NCBI RefSeq assembly: GCF_900114915.1
Contig: NZ_FOUS01000018.1
Location: 89,229-153,228, forward strand
DNA length: 64,000 nucleotides
Reading direction: 5' to 3'
Source: Bradyrhizobium sp. Rc3b
GTDB lineage: Bacteria; Pseudomonadota; Alphaproteobacteria; Rhizobiales; Xanthobacteraceae
Positions 7,998 to 16,571 of this stretch are shown here, piece by piece; within the stretch, counting starts at the first letter, position 1, and each line of letters opens with the position of its first letter. A model generated the notes under the pieces. It saw only the letters and a program-made list of their open reading frames with translations. It did no database searches and was not told the DNA's origin. A program made the translations under genes and the position numbers.

Positions 7998-8873
7998 CTA
8001 AAAATTAACCCCGAACACCATCCGGGCCTGGTGGCGTTCGAAATTGACGAGGTCGAGATTGCCGCCCGATCCGGCCGGGCGCCCCCAGGCCTGCATGCTC
8101 CAGCTCAAGGTCAGCCGCGAGCGTTCGGAGAGCTGGAAATAAGCGGTCGGGCCGACGAACAGGGCCTGGCCTGAAAACTCGCCGAGGCCGATGCCTTCGT
8201 ATTGCCGGAAGTAGCGCAGCTCGCCGCCGAGCAGCATGTTGGGCCGCACACGCACCAGGCCGGCGAACGCCGCACCGATCGTCGAACTCTTTTCCGACTG
8301 CCCTGCCACCTCGAAGCGCGCCCATTCCGGTTGATAGATCAGGTTGAGGGCGCCGATGGCAAAGTTCGGGATGAGTTCGCGGTCGAAAGCGAGGGTGAAT
8401 TCGGTGCCGTACATCCGCCCCTTCGCGCCGCTGGTCTCGTCGATGCGGTCGCCATGGAGCTCGGCGGCGATGGTGAGGCCGAACGGGGCGTGCTCGCGGT
8501 TGAGCAGGCGATAACGCAGGTCGAGCGAGGCGCCCTGGAAGTTGATCTGGCGGCGGTCGTCGATATCAGGGACACCGGTGATGTCGTGCAAGCTGGCGGC
8601 GGCGCCGACCTCGATGCGGAAGTTCGGCAGCGGCACGATCTCGATCTCGACCTCTTTCTCAAGAGCGCGATAGGTCCCGCCGCCCTTGCCGAAGCGCCCC
8701 GTCGTCTGGCTCTGGAATTCGCGCTCGCCGGGATTGCCGACATCGGTGCCGATCATGAAGCCGAAGATGTGCTCGGTATCGAAGCCCTCCTCGGCGTGCC
8801 CATGCGTCGGTGTCAGCGCGATCGCGCCTGCAATCACCATCAGAAGTCTGCGAACTCCGCCGCGCATCCCCAT
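7998..8873 (-). CDS. Predicted outer-membrane beta-barrel protein
   Basis: The product is about 291 residues with a signal peptide ending HGHAEE. The mature part shows alternating hydrophobic strands such as DLRYRLLN, LLGGELRYF and RLTLSWSMQAWG, and ends in phenylalanine (VFGVNF), the usual mark for barrel insertion. No named family is recognised. The start at 8873 (MGMRGG) is close to an equally possible ATG at 8867. It lies downstream of pqqA on the same strand, so cotranscription is possible, with a strong hairpin in between. Confidence 0.65.
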   Translation of the reverse strand: MGMRGGVRRLLMVIAGAIALTPTHGHAEEGFDTEHIFGFMIGTDVGNPGEREFQSQTTGRFGKGGGTYRALEKEVEIEIVPLPNFRIEVGAAASLHDITGVPDIDDRRQINFQGASLDLRYRLLNREHAPFGLTIAAELHGDRIDETSGAKGRMYGTEFTLAFDRELIPNFAIGALNLIYQPEWARFEVAGQSEKSSTIGAAFAGLVRVRPNMLLGGELRYFRQYEGIGLGEFSGQALFVGPTAYFQLSERSRLTLSWSMQAWGRPAGSGGNLDLVNFERHQARMVFGVNF

Positions 8874-9056
8874 GCCCCGAAGGCGCGCGCCGCTTTGATG
8901 CGGCAGCAGCGCTGACCGAGCATCAGCGTAACACACTGCAGCAAGAGCGTGGTCGAGATTTTGATGGAAGATGATTGAAGCCTGCGCAGGCGTGTCATCG
9001 CGTCGATGGCAAGACGCAGAGCACAACGATGCCAGGCCTGAGATCCGACACTGCCA

Positions 9057-9086
9057 CGGCTTCGACGGCGTTCACCGTCGAAGCCG
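9057..9086 (-). terminator. Perfect 12-bp hairpin downstream of pqqA
   Basis: CGGCTTCGACGG at 9057-9068 pairs perfectly with CCGTCGAAGCCG at 9075-9086 around a six-base loop. It begins about 17 bases after the pqqA stop codon. No T-run follows on the minus strand, so it could be an RNA-stabilising or attenuating hairpin instead of a full terminator. Confidence 0.6.
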
Positions 9087-9102
9087 CGGCAGGTCGTCAG
9101 TC

Positions 9103-9183
9103 TTACTTGCGCGCAGCGCAGGCGTACATGTTGATTTCCATGCCGACCGGCACTTCCACGATCTTCGGAGCTTTCCAAGCCAT
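9103..9183 (-). CDS. pqqA: PQQ precursor peptide PqqA
   Basis: This 26-residue gene lies between 9183 and 9103. The product begins MAWKAPKIVEVPVGMEINMY and ends ACAARK. It has the conserved Glu16 and Tyr20 spaced as E-x3-Y, the two residues that PqqE joins and that become the PQQ ring system. The form resembles alphaproteobacterial PqqA peptides. GGGGAG lies upstream of the ATG as a ribosome site. No pqqB, C, D or E lies within the window on either side, so the processing enzymes must be encoded elsewhere. The peptide would supply cofactor for the three PQQ dehydrogenases nearby. Confidence 0.92.
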   Translation of the reverse strand: MAWKAPKIVEVPVGMEINMYACAARK

Positions 9184-9412
9184 TCGGGGTCTCCCCAAGG
9201 TATTGAGCGCGACATCGCGCGGCGCAAAACCTAGGGCTGCGTTAGGTGCAGTTCAAGCCTCGATTCGCCTGTCGAGCGCGTCCGTGTCGATTCTTCGCGG
9301 CTGCATTTCTCTCTCGGACAAAGCCAGTTCCCTCTTGGTCAAACACGACCTGCGGGACACCGTCTTGTGCGACGCACCGCACGTCGAATCGACACGAATG
9401 GCACCGTCGCCG

Positions 9413-9760
9413 TCAGCAGCCCTTGTCGGCCATTGCGGCGTCCGGCTTGGCACCTTCGGCGCGCTGAGCCGCCGTCGGCTGGCTCTGCATCTGCCGCTGC
9501 GCATCTTCGGATGAAGCCGGCGTTTCACCACTTGCACGATTCATCGTGCTGGTCGGCGGATGCTGGCTGGTGTCGCCCGCTGAACTGGACGAGTGCGACT
9601 GCGCTGCGCCTACCGTCACGGGACCAGAACCGGCATCCTTGTCAGTGCTGGCGCTCTTGTCAGTGCTGGCGCTGCCCGTGTTGCACGGGCCGGCGACGGC
9701 GACGCCGGCGCTCAACGCCAGGATCGCGCAGGCAGCAAGAATGGAACGTTTCGTGTTCAT
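9413..9760 (-). CDS. Small exported Ser/Thr/Gln-rich protein of unknown function
   Basis: The 115-residue product has a signal peptide (MNTKRSILAACAILALSAG, ending AVAG) and a low-complexity mature part rich in Ser, Thr, Ala and Gln, with Cys near both ends (PCNTG and DKGC). GAGGAG precedes the start; an ATG two codons earlier is less well placed. It contains a small internal repeat, SASTDK twice. A long upstream extension of the frame to 9901 looks non-coding. No function is recognised. It lies on the same strand as lanM, 137 bases downstream. Confidence 0.6.
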   Translation of the reverse strand: MNTKRSILAACAILALSAGVAVAGPCNTGSASTDKSASTDKDAGSGPVTVGAAQSHSSSSAGDTSQHPPTSTMNRASGETPASSEDAQRQMQSQPTAAQRAEGAKPDAAMADKGC

Positions 9761-9897
9761 CTGCATCTCCTCTTCTCCCGCCGCGCTGCCCCGGCGCCGA
9801 GCAGGACTCGCGAAGAGAACAGGCCGAACAGCCTGATGTTCCGAGTGTCGGAGCGGAAATGCCCGCAAACGCCCCCTCGTCTGTTCCGATTCACCGT

Positions 9898-10290
9898 TCA
9901 CCGCAACAATCGCAGCAGCGACCGGCCAGCGCGCGAATTCAGCTCCTTCGCATCCAGCGTTCCGTCCTTGTCGGGATTGGCCGCGTTGAAGCGCTGCTCG
10001 ACCACGGCGAGATATTCGTCGAGCGTCAGGGTCCCATCGCGATCGGGATCGGCCGCGGCAAGCTCTTTCGCCGTCAACCGCCCGCGCAATTCGCGCGCGT
10101 CGAGCGTGCCGTCACGATCGGGATCGAGCTTTGCGAACGTTGCGGCGGCCGCCTTCTTCACCTCGGCAAGATCGAGCGTGCCGTCATTGTCGGTGTCGAA
10201 CAACTTGACTGCGCTGCCGGAGGCCGACCACGCCGGACCGGACAACAATGCAATGGTGAGTGCAAGCGCAACTGAGCGACGCGAAATCAT
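9898..10290 (-). CDS. lanM: Lanmodulin-like periplasmic lanthanide-binding EF-hand protein
   Basis: This 130-residue protein has a signal peptide to about residue 23 and four EF-hand loops: DTDNDGTLDLAE (32-43), DPDRDGTLDARE (56-67), DPDRDGTLTLDE (81-92) and NPDKDGTLDAKE (105-116). Loops 2, 3 and 4 have proline at position 2, the hallmark of lanmodulin, and loops 1-2 and 3-4 are separated by only 12 residues, as in the Methylorubrum protein. Loop 4 starting with Asn also matches. Oddities are Thr instead of Pro at position 2 of loop 1 and Thr instead of Asp at position 9 of loop 3. The start follows GGGAGG. Lanmodulin binds rare-earth ions in the periplasm with very high affinity, which fits the lanthanide-type dehydrogenases on either side. 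Confidence 0.9.
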   Translation of the reverse strand: MISRRSVALALTIALLSGPAWSASGSAVKLFDTDNDGTLDLAEVKKAAAATFAKLDPDRDGTLDARELRGRLTAKELAAADPDRDGTLTLDEYLAVVEQRFNAANPDKDGTLDAKELNSRAGRSLLRLLR

Positions 10291-10632
10291 CAAGACCTCC
10301 CAGATGAAGAGCCCCGGTTCGGGCGGGACACAACGAAATAAATCCACAAGCGGTCCCAGGTTCAAGTCCGTAACTGCAACTTGCGCGCGCGACAACCCCG
10401 GGGAACCCGGCTTGCGCCCCCGAACGACCGACGCCCGGAGCTGCGTCGCGTCGCGGGATTTTTCAGCGTCTCCGCACAAGTGGGACTCGGTTGCCGTCAG
10501 GTTTCCGTAAGGTGACCGGCGCCTGTTCAACGATATCGACACGACACTTATGACTTTCGTATTGACGCGTTTTGGTTTCCGACGGAGTGTTGCTCCCGCA
10601 GCGTCAAAAGGCGCGCATATTGGGAGGAACGG
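10291..10632. promoter_or_regulatory. Divergent intergenic region between lanM and a PQQ dehydrogenase gene
   Basis: These 342 bases lie between the divergent lanM and PQQ dehydrogenase genes and contain no supported gene. A TTGACG hexamer at about 10563 could be a -35 element for the rightward gene, but no good -10 is paired with it. GGGAGGAACGG just before 10633 is a strong ribosome site. Confidence 0.4.
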
Positions 10633-12297
10633 ATGAAACGCTTTGCGATGGCCGCGAGCCTCGTCATGCTTGCATCGACTTGTGCAAGCGCACAGACCAC
10701 CGAGCAACTGGTCAAGGGCGCGACCGATACATCGAACGTTCTCAATTACGGGATGGGCTACAATCTGCAGCGCTTCTCGACGCTGAACCAGATCAACAAG
10801 GACAGCGTCAAGAACCTCGTCCCGGTCTGGAATTACTCGTTCAACGACGATCGCAGCGAGGAATCGCAGCCGCTGGTGTACCAGGGCGTGATCTACGTGA
10901 CCTCGCACAACGCGACCATGGCGGTCGACGCCAAGACCGGCAAGCAGATCTGGAAGACCAAGGTCGAATATCCCGCCGAGACGCCGCGCATCGTCTGTTG
11001 CGGCATCATCAATCGCGGTGCGGCGCTCTATGGCGGCAAGGTGTTTCGCACCACGCTCGACGCCAACGTGATCGCGCTCGACGCCAAGAACGGCAAGGAG
11101 CTGTGGCGGCAGAAGGCGGCCGACATCAAGGAAGGCTACTCCATGACGGTGGCCCCGCTTGTCGCCGACGGCGTCGTCATCACCGGCATCTCCGGCGCCG
11201 AATTCGGCACCAGGGGATTCATCGACGGCTGGGATCCTGCGACGGGCAAGCATCTGTGGCGCACCCATTCGATCCCCTCACCGGAAGAGCCCGGCGGCGA
11301 TACCTGGAAGGGCGATACCTGGAAGCTCGGCGGCGGCTCGACCTGGATCACGGGGTCTTATGATCCCGAGTTGAACACGATCTATTGGGGCATCGGCAAT
11401 CCCGGACCGTTCAACTCGGCGGTGCGTCCCGGCGATAATCTCTACACCTGCTCGGTGCTGGCGATGGATCCCAAGACCGGCAAGATCAAGTGGCACTACC
11501 AGTTCTCGCCGAACAATCCGTTCGACTATGACAGCGTGGCCGAGATGGTCCTCGCCGACATGAATGTCGAGGGCAAGCCGACCAAGGTGCTGATGGACGC
11601 CAACCGTAACGGCTTCTTCTACGTGCTCGACCGCACCAACGGCAAGCTGCTCGCGGCCAACCCTTACGTGAAGGTCAACTGGGCAACCGGCATCGACATG
11701 AAGACGGGACGTCCGATCGAGACCGACGTGTCGAAGGACGCGCGCGAGGGCAAGAAGGTCACGGTCTATCCGTCGATCCTTGGCGGCAAGAACTGGGAGC
11801 CGATGTCCTTCAACCCGCAGACCGGCCTTGCCTATGCCAACACGCTCGCCTTCGGCGGCAGGTACAAGACTGAGCCCGTCACCTTCAAGCAGGGTGAATG
11901 GTATCTCGGGATGGACCTGACCGACCTCTGGGAGTACGGCGACGGGCCGCGCGGTCATCTCAAGGCGATCGATCCCATGACCGGCAAGTCGAAATGGGAA
12001 GCACCGAGCGACATTCCACGCTTCTCGGGCGTGCTGTCGACCGCGGGCGGCGTCGTGTTCTCGGGTGCCCTGACCGGCGAGTTCGAGGCCTTCGATGCCG
12101 ACACCGGCAAGAAGCTCTGGCAGTTCCAGACCGGGTCCGGCATCGAGGGCCAGCCGGTGACCTGGCAGCAGGATGGCGTGCAGTATGTCGCGGTGACCAG
12201 CGGCTATGGCGGCGTCTACTCGCTGTTCTCGGGCGACGAGCGGCTTGCCAACGTGCCGCCCGGCGGCTCGCTGTGGGTCTTTGCGGTCAAGCAGTAA
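10633..12297 (+). CDS. PQQ-dependent alcohol dehydrogenase, lanthanide type
   Basis: This 554-residue periplasmic quinoprotein has a signal peptide (ending ASAQ) and an eight-bladed propeller. The vicinal cysteines are Cys122-Cys123 (VCCGIINRG). Metal and catalytic residues by family pattern are Glu190, Asn256, Asp298 and Asp300; the Asp-Tyr-Asp run (FDYDSVAEM) carries the extra aspartate that marks lanthanide-dependent enzymes. It is about 45 residues shorter than the XoxF at 18052 and reads more like the ethanol dehydrogenase branch than XoxF5, so the preferred alcohol is unknown. It heads an operon with a cytochrome c and an MxaJ-like protein and diverges from lanM. Confidence 0.9.
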   Translation: MKRFAMAASLVMLASTCASAQTTEQLVKGATDTSNVLNYGMGYNLQRFSTLNQINKDSVKNLVPVWNYSFNDDRSEESQPLVYQGVIYVTSHNATMAVDAKTGKQIWKTKVEYPAETPRIVCCGIINRGAALYGGKVFRTTLDANVIALDAKNGKELWRQKAADIKEGYSMTVAPLVADGVVITGISGAEFGTRGFIDGWDPATGKHLWRTHSIPSPEEPGGDTWKGDTWKLGGGSTWITGSYDPELNTIYWGIGNPGPFNSAVRPGDNLYTCSVLAMDPKTGKIKWHYQFSPNNPFDYDSVAEMVLADMNVEGKPTKVLMDANRNGFFYVLDRTNGKLLAANPYVKVNWATGIDMKTGRPIETDVSKDAREGKKVTVYPSILGGKNWEPMSFNPQTGLAYANTLAFGGRYKTEPVTFKQGEWYLGMDLTDLWEYGDGPRGHLKAIDPMTGKSKWEAPSDIPRFSGVLSTAGGVVFSGALTGEFEAFDADTGKKLWQFQTGSGIEGQPVTWQQDGVQYVAVTSGYGGVYSLFSGDERLANVPPGGSLWVFAVKQ

Positions 12298-12305
12298 TCC
12301 ACGGC

Positions 12306-12665
12306 ATGATGCTGAGAAAACCATCTCACAAGACGGCGGCGGTCCTCGCCGCCGTCGCGGGGCTGACGGTCGCGCTTGCGGCGACCGTTCGCGCCGCGGA
12401 CGACGCAACCGGCAATCCCATGCAGGCACAGATCGACCACGGCAAGTCGACCTATGCTTCGAAATGCTCGCACTGCCACGGCCCCAATCTGATGAACTCC
12501 GGCACGATCACGCCGGACCTGCGTGCCATCCCCGACGACAAGACGCGCTTCGTCACCACAGTGAAGAACGGCAAGAACAACAAGATGCCGCCGTGGGGCG
12601 ATATCCTCAACGACGAGGAGATCGGCTCCCTCTGGGCCTTCATCTCCAGCCGGAGGAAGCCATGA
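12306..12665 (+). CDS. Class I c-type cytochrome, electron acceptor of the PQQ dehydrogenase
   Basis: The 119-residue protein has a signal peptide (to about residue 30) and one haem site, Cys54-Ser-His-Cys57-His58, with a probable axial Met94 in NNKMPPWGD. It lies eight bases after the dehydrogenase stop and overlaps the next gene by four bases, so it is the likely physiological electron acceptor of that dehydrogenase. The start is one of two adjacent ATG codons at 12306 and 12309, with no strong ribosome site visible. Confidence 0.85.
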   Translation: MMLRKPSHKTAAVLAAVAGLTVALAATVRAADDATGNPMQAQIDHGKSTYASKCSHCHGPNLMNSGTITPDLRAIPDDKTRFVTTVKNGKNNKMPPWGDILNDEEIGSLWAFISSRRKP

Positions 12666-13591
12666 GGGGCCGGCGTGCTGCATGGAGCATTGCGGCCCTT
12701 CTTTCGACGATGGGGTCGGTCGCCCTTGCGGCCGACGATCCCCTGAAGATCTGTCTCGACGAGGACCGGCCGCCGTTCTCGATGCACCACCGCGGCAAGC
12801 CGGATGCCGGCTTCGACGTGCTGCTGGCGCAGGCAATGGCGGAGCGGCTCGGACGGAAGCTGACGATCCAGTGGTTCGAGAGCAAGTTGGACGAGGATTC
12901 GAGTCCACAGCTCGAGGCCAATGCGCTGCTCTCGGATGGCCGCTGCTCGCTCGTCGGCGGCTACGCGCTGACGAAGGATTCGCTCGTCGCCCCCGGGATG
13001 AAGACGGCGCGCTTGCCTGACTTCGCCGGGGCCACGCGCGACGATCGGCGGCGCCGCGTCGCACTCGGCGTGCTCGCGCCGAGCCAGCCTTACGTCTATT
13101 CGCCGATGACGGTCGTGCTCGGGCCGAAGGCAAGCGGCCGCAAGATCGGCGACATCGGCGATCTCGCCGGCCTTCGTCTCGTCATCGAAAGCGGCTCGCT
13201 CGGCGATGCCATCCTGATGACCTTCGACAAGGGGCGGCTGATCGACAACATCACCCATCTCGTCCCCGGCCGCGACGATCTGCTGGGCGCACTCCGGCGC
13301 GGCGACCATGACGCGACGCTGATCGACCTCGGCCGCTTCGACGCCCATCGCGCCGCGCATCCGGACACGGCGATCACGGCGTCCGGATATTATTATCCGA
13401 TCGGCGCCAATCGCGGCTATGTCGGACTGGCCAGCGATGACGCGCTGATCGACGCCGTCAACAAGGCGCTGACGGGGCTCGCGGCCGAAGGCAAGATCGC
13501 AGAGTTAGGCATGCAGGCCGGGCTCACCTACCTGCCACCGCGCGAGCCTGCGATCCTGGGCGACGTGTGGATGAAGATCATTCAGCGGTAG
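12662..13591 (+). CDS. MxaJ/XoxJ-like periplasmic binding protein
   Basis: This 309-residue product has a signal peptide ending ALAAD and a type 3 solute-binding fold (mature start DPLKICLDEDRPPFSM, then GFDVLLAQAMAERLG). Such proteins accompany PQQ alcohol dehydrogenases and are thought to help their activation or partner binding; no transporter genes are attached. Its ATG overlaps the cytochrome stop (ATGA), so dehydrogenase, cytochrome and this protein form one xoxFGJ-like operon. It is related in fold to the binding protein at 499-1380 but not a close copy. Confidence 0.82.
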   Translation: MRGRRAAWSIAALLSTMGSVALAADDPLKICLDEDRPPFSMHHRGKPDAGFDVLLAQAMAERLGRKLTIQWFESKLDEDSSPQLEANALLSDGRCSLVGGYALTKDSLVAPGMKTARLPDFAGATRDDRRRRVALGVLAPSQPYVYSPMTVVLGPKASGRKIGDIGDLAGLRLVIESGSLGDAILMTFDKGRLIDNITHLVPGRDDLLGALRRGDHDATLIDLGRFDAHRAAHPDTAITASGYYYPIGANRGYVGLASDDALIDAVNKALTGLAAEGKIAELGMQAGLTYLPPREPAILGDVWMKIIQR

Positions 13592-13630
13592 AGCTGGTCG
13601 CGGCGAGCGGCAGCACCTCCGCGCGCTCCG

Positions 13631-13749
13631 CTGTCATACCCGCGAAGCCGGGCATCCAGTACGCCGCGGCCCAACGGGTCAATCACAACCGTCACGGAGT
13701 ACTGGATCGCCCCCCAGTGCGCAATTGCGCACAAGGCGGGCGATGACAG
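13631..13749. repeat. Intergenic palindromic repeat element
   Basis: The element is bounded by CTGTCAT and ATGACAG. It carries the arms CATCCAGTAC and GTACTGGATCG, and a perfect 16-bp palindrome, GTGCGCAATTGCGCAC, at 13717-13732. Sequences of this build are scattered in Bradyrhizobium intergenic DNA; that statement is from memory and was not searched. Confidence 0.6.
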
Positions 13750-13838
13750 CGAGGGTGCGGCAAGGCCGTCGAGCCCTTCGCAAAGTTCTGCATCATTCCG
13801 TGCTATGCTTGGCTTTTCATTCGCCCCTTTGGTGCTCC

Positions 13839-14864
13839 GTGAATTCGCCCATCAGCCCGTCCGCCACCAACCTGCGCGACCTGCTCTCCCGCGAAATCAA
13901 AACCGCCGAGCTGCTGCGCGCGCTGATTGTCGCCGGACCGATGGTGGCCGCCTATTTCATCGCGCGCGAAACGGCGCTGCTCAATCTCGGGCTGGTCGCG
14001 GTCTCGTTGCTCATTCCCGCGCTCAGGCAGCACTTTCCGCCGAAAGTCATCGTCTGGCACTACCTCGCCATCCTCGTGACCTTTGCCGCACTCTTCCTGG
14101 CAGCCCCGATCAAGCCGCTATTCGCGGTGCTGACGGCGCTTGCCGGTTTTCTGGCGGTGGCAGGGACCCGCTATGGCGAGCATTTCCGCACGCTGGGCAA
14201 TTGGGTATTCATCCCCGCCGTCTATCTCGCCTGCGAGGTGCGCGAGGGCGTGAGCACCGCCGAAGCGCTGCGGCATGCCGGCGTGATCGTCGCCTCCTCG
14301 CCGATCGCGCTGGCACTGGTCTGCGCCATCCGGATTTACGACCAGCGGCGGCAAGGCGATGCCGCAACCTCGTTCGGGCCGCCCGCGGCCGAGTGGTTCC
14401 TGCCCGCGCTGGCAACCGCCATGGCGGTGTTCGCGGCGGCGGCGCTGGTCGAAATCCTGAACCTTGCGCAGGGGCAATGGGTGATGTGGTCGGCCGCGAG
14501 CGTCGTGGTCGGCGATCTCTCGACGTCCACCGACAAGCTGAAGCAGCGTACGATCGGCGCCTTCGTCGGCGTGCCGCTGGGCTTCCTCGCCGGCATCGTA
14601 TTGCCGCAGAGCCGCGTCGGCTACGCGCTCGCGGTGCTGGCGGCGACCCTCACGCTGATCTCGTTTTCCCGCTACATCCTCGGCTTCGGCCTGCGCTGCT
14701 TCTTCATCGCGCTGGCCGCCTCCTTTGCCGGCGGCGCCAGTGGCATCGCGGAGGAGCGCATCGTCAACGTGCTGATCGGCGGCAGCTTTGGCCTCATTGC
14801 CGTGGCCCTGACCGAGATCGTGTGGCTGCGCATCATGCGTAAGGCGCGGTCGCCCCCCGGGTGA
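13839..14864 (+). CDS. FUSC-family-like inner membrane protein
   Basis: The 341-residue product has two clusters of hydrophobic helices (about residues 25-140 and 190-330), as in fusaric acid resistance-like (FUSC) aromatic exporters. The motif WVMWSAASVVVGDLSTSTDKLKQR resembles the conserved segment after the second membrane block. The start was placed at the GTG at 13839 because the longer frame from 13725 passes through an intergenic repeat and gives an unlikely basic N-terminus. The substrate is unknown. It stands alone between the quinoprotein operon and a Bug-type binding protein. Confidence 0.65.
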   Translation: MNSPISPSATNLRDLLSREIKTAELLRALIVAGPMVAAYFIARETALLNLGLVAVSLLIPALRQHFPPKVIVWHYLAILVTFAALFLAAPIKPLFAVLTALAGFLAVAGTRYGEHFRTLGNWVFIPAVYLACEVREGVSTAEALRHAGVIVASSPIALALVCAIRIYDQRRQGDAATSFGPPAAEWFLPALATAMAVFAAAALVEILNLAQGQWVMWSAASVVVGDLSTSTDKLKQRTIGAFVGVPLGFLAGIVLPQSRVGYALAVLAATLTLISFSRYILGFGLRCFFIALAASFAGGASGIAEERIVNVLIGGSFGLIAVALTEIVWLRIMRKARSPPG

Positions 14865-14974
14865 GGCGCGAATGGGCACCTCGCCGCTGTGTCGAATGCG
14901 CCAATCTGTCTCGCTCGCCGGCCATGGCGGCGCCAGCCTGATGCAGTAGGTTCGGCCAAAATCAGGAGGGAATC

Positions 14975-15964
14975 ATGTCCGCCAAATTCGATCGCCGCCA
15001 CTTCGTCGCCGCCGGTACCACCGCACTTGCGATGCCCTTCGTCATGCGCAACGCCTCGGCGCAAGCCGCGTGGCCGTCGCGGCAGATTCGCATGATTTGC
15101 AGCTATCCCGCCGGCGGGCAGACCGACCTGCTCGCGCGCGCCTATGGTGAGTTCATCTCCAAGCAGGTCGGCAAGACTGTCGTCGTCGAGAACAAGCCCG
15201 GCGCCTCCGGCGCGATCGGCACCGCCGAAGTCGCCCGCGCCGAGCCCGACGGCCACACCATGCTGTGCTCGATCTCGACCACCTACATCATGAACCGGGT
15301 GGTGATGAAGAATCCCGGCTACGACATGGACAAGGATTTGGCGCTCGTCAGCGTCATTCCGGGTGCCGGCCTGTTGCTGGTCGCGAACCCCAAGACCGGG
15401 GTCAAGACGCTGGAGGATTTCGTTGCGTTCGCACGCAAGAGCGGCAAGGTGAACTTCGGCACCTATAGCGCCGGCTCGGCCCCGCACATGACGATCAACG
15501 AGCTCAACAAGCAGTATGGCCTGTCCATCGAGCCGGTCCATTACCGCGGCGAAGCCCCGATGTGGACGGGGATGCTCGAAGGCACGCTGGATGCCGCGAT
15601 GGGCAGCTACACGGCGGCCCAGTCGGTCCTGCAAAGCGACCGCGGCACCGTGTTCGCGGTGCATTCGAAGAAGGTCGATGTGATCCCTGCTATCAAGACC
15701 CTCCCGGAGCAGGGCGCGACCTCGAAATTCTTCACCGTGAGCGGCTTCTCGGGCTGGGCCGTGCCGAAGGCAACGCCGCAAGCGGTCGTCGACCGCCTGG
15801 CTGAGCTGTGCGTTGCCGCCAACAACGATCCGAAAGTGAAGGAAGTTCTCACGACCTTCGTGCTCGAACCCGCAATCGGCTTCAAGGAGAGCAACGCCCT
15901 GTATCAGCGCGAACTGCCGATCTGGATCGAGAGCGCGAAGTCTCTCGGCCTCGAGCCGGCTTGA
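14975..15964 (+). CDS. Tripartite tricarboxylate transporter (Bug family) substrate-binding protein
   Basis: This 329-residue periplasmic protein starts MSAKFDRRHFVAAG, a Tat-like signal, and the mature part begins WPSRQIRMICSYPAGGQTD, the Bug-family hallmark. Later GASGAIGTAEVARAEPDGHT also fits. AGGAGGGAATC precedes the ATG. No TctA or TctB membrane subunit lies nearby, so it is an orphan receptor, which is common in this family. The ligand cannot be told; organic acids are usual. Confidence 0.85.
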   Translation: MSAKFDRRHFVAAGTTALAMPFVMRNASAQAAWPSRQIRMICSYPAGGQTDLLARAYGEFISKQVGKTVVVENKPGASGAIGTAEVARAEPDGHTMLCSISTTYIMNRVVMKNPGYDMDKDLALVSVIPGAGLLLVANPKTGVKTLEDFVAFARKSGKVNFGTYSAGSAPHMTINELNKQYGLSIEPVHYRGEAPMWTGMLEGTLDAAMGSYTAAQSVLQSDRGTVFAVHSKKVDVIPAIKTLPEQGATSKFFTVSGFSGWAVPKATPQAVVDRLAELCVAANNDPKVKEVLTTFVLEPAIGFKESNALYQRELPIWIESAKSLGLEPA

Positions 15965-16108
15965 GGATCCAGGGGCGACGCAACGCGCCCGCCGTCCTTC
16001 CCGGGCCGGCTTCCGACCAAAGCCTAGTGTCGGAAGCGCAATTTCACGCTATGATTGTGCGCCACCGCCGAGAGCCTTCATCGGGGCGGAACGGGAAAGG
16101 CCGATTGC

Positions 16109-16534
16109 ATGACACCGGATGGAGTCGCTGTCGCCGTCATGGTCATCCTGCTCTTTCCGATGGGCTATTTCACGCTGGCATCGCCCGCCTTCCTGCTGGT
16201 GAAGCTCGATATCCAGCCCGTCGCCCAGCTGCTGCGCGGAATGTTCAACGCCCATTTTCTGGTGATGCGCATCGCCGCCGTGATTGGAACGGTGGCCCTC
16301 CTCCTCGACGGCCGCCTGGCGGCTGCGATGGGCGTCGGCATGATCGCTGCCCTGGCAATCTGGGGGCGCAGCTGGTTCATGCGGCGGATGGACGACCAGC
16401 TCAGCGCAAGGGACGCCGGCGATGCCGAAGCCCCGCGTCGGTTGCGCAGGCTACATTGGAGCGGAATGCTGGGCAACGCGGCGCTGCTCGTCGCTCTCGT
16501 GGGCAGCATTCCCTATATTGCGACGTCGGCGTAA
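16109..16534 (+). CDS. Small integral membrane protein of unknown function
   Basis: The 141-residue product has about four hydrophobic helices (residues 5-30, 45-65, 72-90 and 115-138) with a charged loop (RRMDDQLSARDAGDAEAPRR) between the last two. The start at 16109 follows GGGAAAGG; an in-frame ATG at 16055 is less likely. DUF4149-like proteins have a similar plan, but the match is not firm. It converges with the AraC gene. Confidence 0.6.
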   Translation: MTPDGVAVAVMVILLFPMGYFTLASPAFLLVKLDIQPVAQLLRGMFNAHFLVMRIAAVIGTVALLLDGRLAAAMGVGMIAALAIWGRSWFMRRMDDQLSARDAGDAEAPRRLRRLHWSGMLGNAALLVALVGSIPYIATSA

Positions 16535-16571
16535 GCGGGATAGCAATCGCTGGCAGCCTCTTGCGTCCGGC

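Noticed and set aside
8971..9234. Open frames on the plus strand over pqqA
   Set aside because: They lack ribosome sites and overlap the well-supported pqqA gene on the other strand.
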